The translations under genes were made by a program, and so were the position numbers. From an uncultured Bacteroidota bacterium (GTDB lineage Bacteria > Bacteroidota > Bacteroidia > Bacteroidales > UBA12077), in contig CAJXLK010000027.1 of the NCBI GenBank assembly GCA_913055635.1, positions 1 to 61,439 of the forward strand: a stretch of 61,439 bases of DNA, in the 5' to 3' direction. The notes beneath the pieces were generated by a model. That model had not been told where the DNA came from, did no database searches, and was given only the letters and a program-made list of their open reading frames with translations. Shown here one piece after another: positions 51,048 through 59,900 of the stretch (the first letter of the stretch is position 1; each line of letters begins with the position of its first letter).

Positions 51048-52508
51048 ATGCTGAAGCAGGGTTTAGAACAAAAATTACTACAGAAGCTGTCGCCCCAGCA
51101 GATCCAAATGATCAAGCTGCTGGAGATACCGACTTTGCAGCTGGAGCAGCGCATTAAAAATGAGCTGGAGGAGAACCCTGTGCTGGAAGAAGGAGAAAGC
51201 CAAAATGAGCTTGAAGACAGCTTCGAAGAACAGGAAGAGCAGGGAGAAGGGGATCAGGATGAATTTTCCTTCGAAGATTACATCAACGACGATGATGAAA
51301 TCCCCAACTACAAGTTACAGGCCAGCAATGTTTCAAAAGATGATAAGAAGGAAGAGGTCCCCTTTTCAGTCAACATCTCCTTCCACGAATACCTGGAAAA
51401 TCAGGTAGGCCTTAAAAGCCTTACGGAGCGTCAATACATGCTGGGCCTCTACATCATCGGCAACATCGACGATGACGGATACCTCCGCCGCAAGCTAGAG
51501 TCCATTGCCAACGACCTGTCGTTCACCCAAAACGTGAAAACCAGTGAAGAAGAACTCGAGAAAGTCTTAAAGATCATCCAGGAACTGGATCCACCAGGAG
51601 TGGGAGCCCGCACCCTCAGGGAATGCCTGTTGCTGCAAATCAAACAAAAGGACCTGGATGAGCCTTCCATCCAGCTGGCCAAAAAAATCCTGGAACAACA
51701 TTTCAACGAGTTCACCAAAAAACATTACGAAAAAATCATTACCCGGCTCAAAATATCGGAAGAACAACTCCACGAAGCCGTTCATGAGATCCTCAAACTC
51801 AATCCCAAACCTGGAAGTTCTTTTTCAAATTCCGAAAACCGGGCGGTGCAAACCATCATACCGGATTTCATTTTGGAAAACAACGACGGGAAGCTGGAAT
51901 TGTCGCTGAATAACAGGAACGTTCCCGATCTCCACATCAACAAGGATTACACCCAGATGTTGGAGCAATACCAAAAGAGCAAGGGCCAGAACAAAAAGGA
52001 GCAAAAAGAGGCCCTCAATTTTGTCAAGCAAAAGCTGGACTCGGCCAAATGGTTCATCGATGCCATCAAGCAACGTCAAAATACCCTTTTGCTGACGATG
52101 AATGCCCTTCTGGAGTACCAGTATGATTTCTTTCAGAGCGGCGATGAATCTAAGCTTAGGCCGATGATCCTGAAGGATATCGCCGATCAGACCGGCCTCG
52201 ATATTTCGACCATCTCCCGGGTGGTCAACAGCAAATACATCCAAACGCCCTTTGGCATCTATTCCCTGAAATATTTCTTTTCAGAGGGCATGCAGAAAGA
52301 AGACGGGGAAGAAGTCTCCACCCGTCAGATCAAATCCATATTGAAAGAATACATTGATCAGGAAGACAAAAAGAAACCCCTGACCGACGAACGGCTCTCG
52401 AAGTTACTCAAGGAGCAGGGTTATATGATAGCTCGCCGCACGGTGGCCAAATACAGGGAGCAGATGAATATACCGGTGGCCCGGTTAAGGAAAGAACTCA
52501 AAGGTTAA
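51048..52508 (+). CDS. rpoN: RNA polymerase sigma-54 factor
   Basis: Directs RNA polymerase to -24/-12 promoters that need AAA+ activators. The 486-residue product has the N-terminal activator-interacting domain (QKLSPQQIQMIKLLEIPT), an acidic linker (about 50-85), a core-binding region (PPGVGARTLRECLLLQIK), and the C-terminal RpoN box ARRTVAKYRE (residues about 467-476), the signature of the family. The length is normal. It follows asnS closely and is followed by a membrane-protein gene after 10 nt. Confidence 0.96.
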   Translation: MLKQGLEQKLLQKLSPQQIQMIKLLEIPTLQLEQRIKNELEENPVLEEGESQNELEDSFEEQEEQGEGDQDEFSFEDYINDDDEIPNYKLQASNVSKDDKKEEVPFSVNISFHEYLENQVGLKSLTERQYMLGLYIIGNIDDDGYLRRKLESIANDLSFTQNVKTSEEELEKVLKIIQELDPPGVGARTLRECLLLQIKQKDLDEPSIQLAKKILEQHFNEFTKKHYEKIITRLKISEEQLHEAVHEILKLNPKPGSSFSNSENRAVQTIIPDFILENNDGKLELSLNNRNVPDLHINKDYTQMLEQYQKSKGQNKKEQKEALNFVKQKLDSAKWFIDAIKQRQNTLLLTMNALLEYQYDFFQSGDESKLRPMILKDIADQTGLDISTISRVVNSKYIQTPFGIYSLKYFFSEGMQKEDGEEVSTRQIKSILKEYIDQEDKKKPLTDERLSKLLKEQGYMIARRTVAKYREQMNIPVARLRKELKG

Positions 52509-52518
52509 GGGAGTGACC

Positions 52519-53127
52519 ATGCCGAAAACAATTGCCAAAATAATTTCCATCCTGTTCAATCCACTGCTTATTCCAACCTATGGAATATTAATCCTTTTTA
52601 CAACGGATTCCTATTTCTCCATGCTCCCCTTTGAGGCAAAAAAAGTGGTGTTCATCATCGTTTTCATTTCCACCTGCCTGCTTCCCCTGGCCTTCATTCC
52701 GCTGTTCCTTTACCAGAACCTGATCCACAATTTTGAGATGAAATCGACCCGGGAGCGGATCATTCCCTTTGCGGTGATTGCTTTTCTTTACCTTCTGGGG
52801 TATTTCCTGTTGCTTCAAATGAAAGTACCTGATACCATTGCCAATATCATTCTGGGGGGTGCTTTCACCATTTTCATCACCCTTCTGATCACCCTGAGAT
52901 GGAAGATTAGTGCGCATATGGCAGGTATTGGGGCGCTTTTTGGATTGCTGTTAACTTTGAGCTTTACCCTCAAGAGTGATCTGACCCTGTTCATCGCTCT
53001 GGCTTTGCTGGCCAGTGGTTTGGTGGGGACCAGCCGCATGATCCTAAAATATCACACCCCGGCTCAGATCTATTCAGGTTTCGCTTTGGGGATGGGGGTG
53101 CTCATTCTGACCTTCGGTTTCTTTTAA
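52519..53127 (+). CDS. PAP2-like integral membrane protein
   Basis: The 202-residue product has about six membrane segments and a conserved C-terminal part SAHMAG and GTSRMILKYHTPAQIYSGF. These resemble the second and third motifs of PAP2-type phosphatases (SxxxH and SRxxxxxHxxxD), with the final Asp replaced by Gln, as seen in many Bacteroidota homologues. The N-terminal motif KxxxxxxRP is not obvious. Substrate unknown; a phospholipid or isoprenoid phosphate is plausible. The reading frame extends two codons further to GTG at 52513; ATG at 52519 is favoured. Its end overlaps the converging glycosyltransferase gene by 54 nt. Confidence 0.72.
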   Translation: MPKTIAKIISILFNPLLIPTYGILILFTTDSYFSMLPFEAKKVVFIIVFISTCLLPLAFIPLFLYQNLIHNFEMKSTRERIIPFAVIAFLYLLGYFLLLQMKVPDTIANIILGGAFTIFITLLITLRWKISAHMAGIGALFGLLLTLSFTLKSDLTLFIALALLASGLVGTSRMILKYHTPAQIYSGFALGMGVLILTFGFF

Positions 53128-54222
53128 CTTTTCAAACAGCCAGTTGATGCGGGTAAAAAGCTGTCCCGAAACCCCGGTCCGTGGCGGCAGATAAGCCTCA
53201 CAACGCTCAAGGGCCTGTTTCAGGTTCAGCTCGTTTTGCAGCTGATAATAAAACCAGCCTCGATGGAAAAGGTAGCGGGCCAGGTATTCCTGTTCAGGCT
53301 GTCCGGGGGTGGGGATTAAGACTGCCTGTTTCTGGAGGGCGATCAGGTCCATCACCGAAGAATATCCTGATCGGCAAAGGATTATACTGGCCGACTTGAG
53401 ATAGCCCCGCAGATCATCGCTAAACATATGGGAAATATAGGTGATGCAGCCCTGCTGACGAAACTTCCCCTCTCCGTTCACTCCTCTGATGATCAGGGTG
53501 TTATTTTTAAAAACCGTCATTTGTCGGGATATAGCCTCTTCGAGCTGGCTTCGCTGGGGCTCTGGTCCGGATAAAAGGGCAACTACCGGGTAAGAGCCGG
53601 GCAGGTGATGAAGGTCCGACATTCCGTAGAAAAACCTGGATAACAGCCCAATACGAAAAACTTGTGGCCAGGAGGAGGGAAAAGAAGTCAGTGAACCGCC
53701 GATTGAATTGACCCCCGGTTGATCAGGCACCCAAACCTGATCAAATTTAGAAAACCACCAATGCTGAAGTTTTGTGGCCAGCCGGAAGCCCAAACCCCAA
53801 AAGCGTGATGAAAAGGAAAAATTCACCTGATGGATGAGCAAAACACTGGGTATTTTCTTATGAAAGAGGCCGTAGCGGTTATCTGAGATCACGGCGGATA
53901 ATTCATGGGCTTTCACCAATTTTTTCATTTGCTGGTTTTCGCGCCAAAGGGAAATGGCCAACCTGGGCAGTTGAGCGAGCAGGGTGGGGATTTGCCGGTT
54001 TTTACGGGAATAACGCACCCCGGGTGAAGGCAGTGGGATCGTTTGAAAACCCGGCAGTTCATTTTCCAGGAAGGTTCCGCTTGGGCCGCTTATCCCCAGG
54101 ATAATCTGGCAATCGCCGTAACGATTCAAAGCCTGCACCAGTGGGATAATCCGGGCGGCATGCCCCAGACCCCAGTCGAGCGGGGCTACAAGAATTTTCC
54201 GGGGATGAGTCGAGGGCTCCAT
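53074..54222 (-). CDS. MurG-like family 28 glycosyltransferase
   Basis: The 382-residue product has a GT-B fold: VAPLDWGLGHAARIIPLVQAL near the N-terminus (the Gly-rich loop of MurG-type enzymes), a long hinge, and a C-terminal domain with a CRSGYSSVMDLIALQKQAV segment (the nucleotide-binding site; compare the SGxxT pattern of MurG). It is soluble, without membrane segments. Donor and acceptor sugars are unknown. It overlaps the radical SAM gene by one base (TGATG type), so the two are tightly coupled. The C-terminal 54 nt run over the PAP2-like gene on the other strand. Confidence 0.83.
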   Translation of the reverse strand: MEPSTHPRKILVAPLDWGLGHAARIIPLVQALNRYGDCQIILGISGPSGTFLENELPGFQTIPLPSPGVRYSRKNRQIPTLLAQLPRLAISLWRENQQMKKLVKAHELSAVISDNRYGLFHKKIPSVLLIHQVNFSFSSRFWGLGFRLATKLQHWWFSKFDQVWVPDQPGVNSIGGSLTSFPSSWPQVFRIGLLSRFFYGMSDLHHLPGSYPVVALLSGPEPQRSQLEEAISRQMTVFKNNTLIIRGVNGEGKFRQQGCITYISHMFSDDLRGYLKSASIILCRSGYSSVMDLIALQKQAVLIPTPGQPEQEYLARYLFHRGWFYYQLQNELNLKQALERCEAYLPPRTGVSGQLFTRINWLFEKLKETEGQNEHPHPQSET

Positions 54223-55001
54223 CAGTCACTGATTTGAGCGGGGATTCCGGTTTGTGAAAAAAGCCGCCCGGCTATATCCTGTAAATCATCATAGCCCACC
54301 GCTTCTACCTGTTCCAGTGGTGTACCACGGGCGATGGTATAAATCATAACCTGCTGCGGAGCGATTGCCTGCACCGCATCAATCCAGGCATCCACTTCAC
54401 GGGGACTCGTATTATCCAGAATATGGCCGTTGTAGCGGGCCCTGACAAATAACGTCTGTATCGTCAGCGAGCCCTTAAAAGCCTTCAGGTGTTCAATCAA
54501 CTCAGCCAATGGCACCTGCCCCCGGGGCTGATTGAGATGCATCACCGTCTCGCTGAAAGCTGAATCCAGCTTCAGGATATTCATGTCCACCTGCTTGAGG
54601 GCATTAAAAACTTTTGAACGCTGAATCAAACTGGCATTGGAAAGTACCGCAATACGGGCCCGGGGACATATATGGTTCCTCAGGGCCAGGGTATCCTGAA
54701 TAATTAAATCAAAATGTGAATGAAGCGTGGGCTCTCCATTGCCGGCAAAGGTAATCGTATCAACCGGGGTCCCCTCATCCTGAAGTTCCCGGAGCCGCTG
54801 TTCCAGACCCTGGCGAACCTGGTGCCTGTCCTGAAACCCGGTGAAATCCCTCCCGCTTTCAGTCCAGCCGCATTCGCAATAAATGCAGTTAAAAGTACAC
54901 ACTTTCCGGTCGTTCGGCAACAGATTGATCCCAAGTGAAATGCCCAGCCGGCGGCTCTCTACAGGTCCGAAAACCATCCTGTCAAATAAAAAAGTCGACA
55001 T
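54222..55001 (-). CDS. Radical SAM protein
   Basis: The 259-residue product has the cluster motif CTFNCIYC with cysteines 35, 39 and 42, and an additional Cys at 44, then the SAM-binding GNGEPTL motif at about 90-96. The family is the COG0731/YfkA-like group, small enzymes of unsettled function, some linked to RNA modification or to peptide synthesis. There is no substrate-binding extension that would identify a role. It is coupled to the glycosyltransferase gene downstream by a one-base overlap, and follows the amidohydrolase-like gene by 63 nt. Confidence 0.88.
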   Translation of the reverse strand: MSTFLFDRMVFGPVESRRLGISLGINLLPNDRKVCTFNCIYCECGWTESGRDFTGFQDRHQVRQGLEQRLRELQDEGTPVDTITFAGNGEPTLHSHFDLIIQDTLALRNHICPRARIAVLSNASLIQRSKVFNALKQVDMNILKLDSAFSETVMHLNQPRGQVPLAELIEHLKAFKGSLTIQTLFVRARYNGHILDNTSPREVDAWIDAVQAIAPQQVMIYTIARGTPLEQVEAVGYDDLQDIAGRLFSQTGIPAQISD

Positions 55002-55064
55002 GTCTGCTCTTTTTTTTATCTACCTAAAATTATATCAAAAAAAGCAAACCAGAGATAACCCTGG

Positions 55065-55697
55065 CTATGTTATGGGATATATCCGGCTGTCATGCCTGAG
55101 GTGGAAAGAAGAAAAGTCAAAGGGATAAACCAGGTTGACACCCGGTTTGAATCCGGGTTGAAAACTACCCATTACCTGCTCCATGTTCAGCAAACGGGCC
55201 CCCTCAAAAGTAACCCCCTTTAAGAGCTGAACAAAGGAGGACTGTTCTTGATTTCGGGCTTCATCGAATTGCTCAAGAGGGGGCTGTTTTTCATTGAGGC
55301 CCTCATTCAAGCCTTGATTAAAAGGGGATTGCTTTTGATTTTGAGCTGCTTTTTTGAGTTTCTCCAGGATCGCCTCCTGGTCGATCACCTGCTTCAAACC
55401 TGAATGCTGATGGGAATGGGGCAATGCCTTTATTGTGCTGCGTAATTCAGCAAAGCCTGTATCAGGAGAGGACCGGGAAAGAAAGGCTTTCAGCCAGGCC
55501 AGCTCTTCTTGATCAGGGATATCAATCAAACCCGGCACCAATAGCCCACTGTGAAATACCATTCCGGGTAATTCCACGAGGTCGCCCCGGGGGTCTATAA
55601 CCCGATGTATGCGACCGGATTCTCCCAGTTCAAGTATTCCATAGCGAATGGGGGACCGGGTAACGGGGAAAAGATAATGGGCGGCAATTCTTCGCAT
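55065..55697 (-). CDS. Amidohydrolase-like composite-domain protein without the catalytic barrel
   Basis: The 210-residue product begins like a Bacteroidota amidohydrolase (MRRIAAHYLFPVTRSPIRYG, then HSGLLVPGLIDIP) and ends like the C-terminal part of the same family (FEGARLLNMEQVMGSFQPG, then VNLVYPFDF). The metal-binding TIM barrel, which would contain HxH after GLID, is missing. In its place is about 80 residues of Gln/Asn/Glu-rich sequence with near-repeats such as GLNEGLNEKQ. The remaining composite domain may be a scaffold. It could be a degenerate gene, but the frame is intact and the operon continues. Family link by eye; not confirmed. Confidence 0.55.
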   Translation of the reverse strand: MRRIAAHYLFPVTRSPIRYGILELGESGRIHRVIDPRGDLVELPGMVFHSGLLVPGLIDIPDQEELAWLKAFLSRSSPDTGFAELRSTIKALPHSHQHSGLKQVIDQEAILEKLKKAAQNQKQSPFNQGLNEGLNEKQPPLEQFDEARNQEQSSFVQLLKGVTFEGARLLNMEQVMGSFQPGFKPGVNLVYPFDFSSFHLRHDSRIYPIT

Positions 55698-55731
55698 GGT
55701 TTTTGGAACTCAGCGGGCAGATTAGAATGGG

Positions 55732-56208
55732 CTACTGCTTCGATTTTTCCCGGCGCAGTTTATCCGGATTATCCGGCTTCGGGGGGGTGTTCTTGTTGCT
55801 ATCGGTTTGCCGTTCTTTCTTTTCAGCTCCCTTTGCTGCTTTCTGTGCCTCTTTCCGGGCATTTTGCTGTTCGCGAATCCGCGTCTCCTTCCGGTTCAGC
55901 CGGGATAAAACTTCCTGGTAAATGTTTTCAAACCGTGCCGGATCGTGCGAATAATAACTAATGGACGAATCAAACTGTGCCCGGCTATACCCATGCTTAT
56001 TCAGTACATATTCGTATACATCAAGGGTATCGGGAACCTGGGGCCAATCACGGTACTTGGCTTGGCGAACCACCCCATCCAGCATATGGATGTCGGTCAG
56101 TACGGCCACCAGTTCATCCTCAGGAATGACCTTCTGCTTGTCCTGGCAGGAAAAACATATCCCCACCAGCAGAAGCAATACAGGAAAAGCAATCTTTATT
56201 TTGGCCAT
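55732..56208 (-). CDS. DUF4296 domain lipoprotein
   Basis: The 158-residue product has a lipobox ICFSC (Cys at 21), a DUF4296 core of about 90 residues (VIPEDELVAVLTDIHMLDG; YEYVLNKHGYSRAQFDSSI), and a low-complexity basic tail (Lys/Gln/Pro). The family is Bacteroidota-specific and of unknown function. It is the first gene of a leftward operon with the barrel-less amidohydrolase, the radical SAM and the glycosyltransferase genes. Confidence 0.88.
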   Translation of the reverse strand: MAKIKIAFPVLLLLVGICFSCQDKQKVIPEDELVAVLTDIHMLDGVVRQAKYRDWPQVPDTLDVYEYVLNKHGYSRAQFDSSISYYSHDPARFENIYQEVLSRLNRKETRIREQQNARKEAQKAAKGAEKKERQTDSNKNTPPKPDNPDKLRREKSKQ

Positions 56209-56506
56209 GCCTTGGTTATTTTGCTGACAACCAGTTCGCTCCGCATTGCTTCACCCATCAAAGCGGAACAAATCAGACAATACAAATCTGCAAATTTTCT
56301 GATAAAAGCTACCGACAAAGGGCATATTTATTAGGAGCTATTAATTATAAACTCAGGTGAAGCCGATATATTTTTCAAAGTACCCTTTTTTATTATGGGC
56401 AGGGTTTTATTTTTATCATGCGACCCCCCATAAAACAGTTGATAGTTTAGGCAGGTTTGATCAAAAAAGGCGAACCATTCACCAAATTAACACAAAGGAT
56501 TGTTTG

Positions 56507-56657
56507 ATTCATTGGTATAAAGTTTAATTAACAGTTTGTAAGTCAGCATAATAATAGCATGTAATTCGTTGGTCTCGGTAACCTCTGCCATGGAACCCTC
56601 ATGTTTTATTCATTACCTTTTGTGCTAGTCGGTGCATGAGGGTTTCATTGGTATAAA
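56507..56657. repeat. 14-nt direct repeat pair
   Basis: TTCATTGGTATAAA occurs at 56508-56521 and 56644-56657, 136 nt apart. The second copy begins within the right arm of the inverted repeat at 56594-56644. Confidence 0.85.
56594..56644. repeat. 10-bp inverted repeat with 31-nt loop
   Basis: AACCCTCATG (56594-56603) pairs with CATGAGGGTT (56635-56644). The loop is AT-rich. It may be a regulatory hairpin in the leader or a protein-binding dyad. Confidence 0.75.
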
Positions 56658-56921
56658 ATACTTAAAAGAAAAGGCTGTAAATCTGTGAAATATTTTAATT
56701 GGCCGTCTCGCAATGTATACAAAAAGCCTTTCTTTTTATGATACGTCTATATTCACCGCAAGGCTTTTAATAAGAGACTGACAGAAGGACTGTTACAAAA
56801 AAAGTGCTGTAACTTCTGCTACCGTCTAACGTATTAGGTATTCCACATCATTTAATATAAGGCATCTATATAAACATTCAACTATAACAATCAGGGATTA
56901 CCTTCTAAAATTCGACTAACT

Positions 56922-59900
56922 ATGCGATTTGCTCCTAAACTCATTCTGGCCTTTGTTCCTTTTCTTTTTGGTGTTGGTCTGATTTCTACAAAAGCGCAAG
57001 TAGAAGTTGGCAAAATGAGCGCCGACGAATTTCATCGATTCAAACAAAAAGTAGGGGTTTACGAGGAAGGAAAAAACTACAACAAAATAATAGATGGGCA
57101 CGGCACTGGTTTACAACCGCCTACTGAAGAAGAATGGGAAGAGATGAGAGATAAACCTGTTATGGTTAGGGATTACAATGGAAAAGACCAGGCACTAAAG
57201 GGGGCAAAGGCAACTCCGGACAATTTTGATAATTCTGCGTTTAAATGGTTCCCCCCTGTTGGCAACCAAGATGGCGAGGGTTCATGCGTATCGTGGGCAG
57301 TTGGGTATTATACCAAGACTTTTCAGGAGGCTTATGAACACGATTGGGATCTTTCCAATTGTGATTGGACAGGTGGATACGATGGGCAACCGGAGGGTGC
57401 CTACCAGGACAAAATATTCAGTCCAGACTTTATCTACCACCAGGTAAATGATGGAGAGGATAATGGCTCATTTTATTCAGATAATATGGACTTATTAGAA
57501 AATACAGGTTGTAGTACCTGGGATAAAATGCCTTATGATCCCGGCGATCATATTTCATGGCCATCAGAGTCAGCCTGGCGGGAAGCTCCTTTATATAGAT
57601 CCAAAACTGGCTATCAGTGGATGGATGTAAGTACTAATGATGGATTACAAGACCTGAAACAAATGATTGCCGACACGAATCTTGCCGTTATCAGTATTGA
57701 TGCAGATCAATATTCTGATATGACCGGCAACGATCTTTGGACTGTTGACAATTATACGAATCCATCAACAAATCATGCCAATACCATTGTAGGATACGAT
57801 GATGATTACGGGCCTTACACGGAAGACGGGGAAACCCGTTATGGCGCCTTTAAAGTGGTGAATTCCTGGGGTAAAGGCGGATGGGAAAACAACAGAGACG
57901 GTTTTTTATATATCTCTTACGAATGCATGAAACAGCGGGTTGAATATATATATTTTTATGAGAATTTATTGAACCATAATCCAAAGATGTTGGCTGTCTT
58001 CAATATGGAACATGATAAAAGGGGCGAATGTGATATAAGCTTTGGTGTTGGAGAAAAAGACTCCCCTGAGGCAACAAAAAAAATGAACCCCAATTATAAC
58101 AGTAATGGTGGCAATCATCCCTTTCCATCAAATGATATGGTTTTAGATATAACAGAATTTAATTCTGATATTGATGATGGCTTTATAAAATTCTTTCAAA
58201 AAGTAAGAGATAATGGAACTTCAACCACAGGTCAAATAGAGTCTTTTTCAATCGAAATATATGAGGATTATAGTATTGGAAACCCCCAAAGTGTTTATAC
58301 ATCTAATGATCCGATAGTCAGCACGATCAATAATGAATCAGTATATGCATTTATTGAAGATAACGAATCTCCAACCGCACCAAGTAACCTTACTTCTTCC
58401 AATATAACAGCAACAAATGTAGACCTTAACTGGGATGCTTCTTCTGATAATGTTGGCGTTGACCATTATAACATATTTAAAGACGGGAGTGCAATATGCA
58501 CCGCTTCTAATACATCTCATAAGGTAACAGGTCTAACTCCTGAAACAACTTACAGATTTACCGTAAAAGCAGTAGATGGTACTGGTAATGTATCTGAGGC
58601 AAGTAATGAGATTGATGTAACAATGAATCCTACCCCCCAGGATGCCATGGTTCTTAAATATAACACCGAACATTCCGGAGGAACCGACATTACGCTACCT
58701 CTGGGGGGCGATGTTGATATAACCGTAAATTGGGGTGATGGCAGCGAGGACACCTTTACAACAGAAGGAGACAAAAATCATTCTTATGATGATGAAGGAA
58801 GCTATACAGTAATTATTACAGGAACATTGGACCAATTTGGTGAAAATAATTTATATGGCTATCCCAATGCTGAGAAATTAGATAAGGTTGTTGATTTTGG
58901 GGTTTTAGGTTTGAACAGTTTAGCAGGCGCTTTTAACGGCGCTTCAAACCTTAATGAGGTCCCTGACCAGTTGCCTTCTTCAGTGAAAAATACTCCTCAC
59001 ATGTTTCGTTCTGCCACGTCCTTTGATCAGGATATTGGAGACTGGGATGTATCAAATGTTACCGATATGAGTAACATGTTCTATTATGCTACCTCATTTA
59101 ATCAAGATATTGGAGACTGGAATGTGTCAAATGTTACAAATATGAGTGGGATGTTTTATGACGCTGAATCCTTTAATCAGGATATTGGCAGTTGGGATGT
59201 GTCAAGCGTTAAGAATATGAGTGAAATGTTCCGTTTTGCCGACTCATTTAATAAAGATATTGGCGAATGGGATGTATCACGGGTTACAGACATGAATATG
59301 ATGTTTTTTTATGCTGGCTCCTTTGATCAGGACATTGGCGGTTGGGACGTGTCAAATGTTACAGATATGAGTAATATGTTCCGTGATGCTAACTCCTTTA
59401 ATCAAGATATTGGCGAGTGGGATGTATCAAACGTTTCAGATATGAGCCGGATGTTTTCTTCTGCCTCATCTTTTAATCAGGATATTGGCGGATGGAATGT
59501 ATCAAACGTTATAGATATGAGTCGGATGTTTTTTTATGCCTCATCCTTTAATCAGGATATTAGCGAATGGAATGTATCAAATGTTACAGATATGAATAAT
59601 ATGTTTTCTGGCGCCGACTCATTCAACCAAGACATTGGCGATTGGAATGTATCAAATGTTACAGATATGAACCGGATGTTTTATTCTGCCAACTCCTTTA
59701 ATCAAGACATTGGCGGTTGGGACGTGTCAAATGTCTCGGATATGAAGAATATGTTGTCTGGAGTAACTTTATCTACGGCATATTATAACAACCTGTTGAT
59801 AGGATGGTCAGAACAAGATGTCCAAAGCAATGTTGATTTCCATGGTGGTAAAAGCAAGTATTCACCAGGTGAGCCGGCAGATGCAAGAGCAGTGCTTACA

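Larger units (their letters stand above)
56209..56921. other. Long intergenic region upstream of the large surface protease
   Basis: This 713-nt space between two diverging transcription units is AT-rich and contains an inverted repeat and a 14-nt direct repeat (listed separately). No gene, tRNA or clear TAnnTTTG promoter was recognised. A long untranslated leader for the surface gene is possible. Confidence 0.5.

Noticed and set aside
55380-55440. His-rich stretch PHSHQHS in the amidohydrolase-like protein as a metal site
   Set aside because: It is not in the position or context of the HxH motif after GLID, and there is no matching downstream His or Asp.
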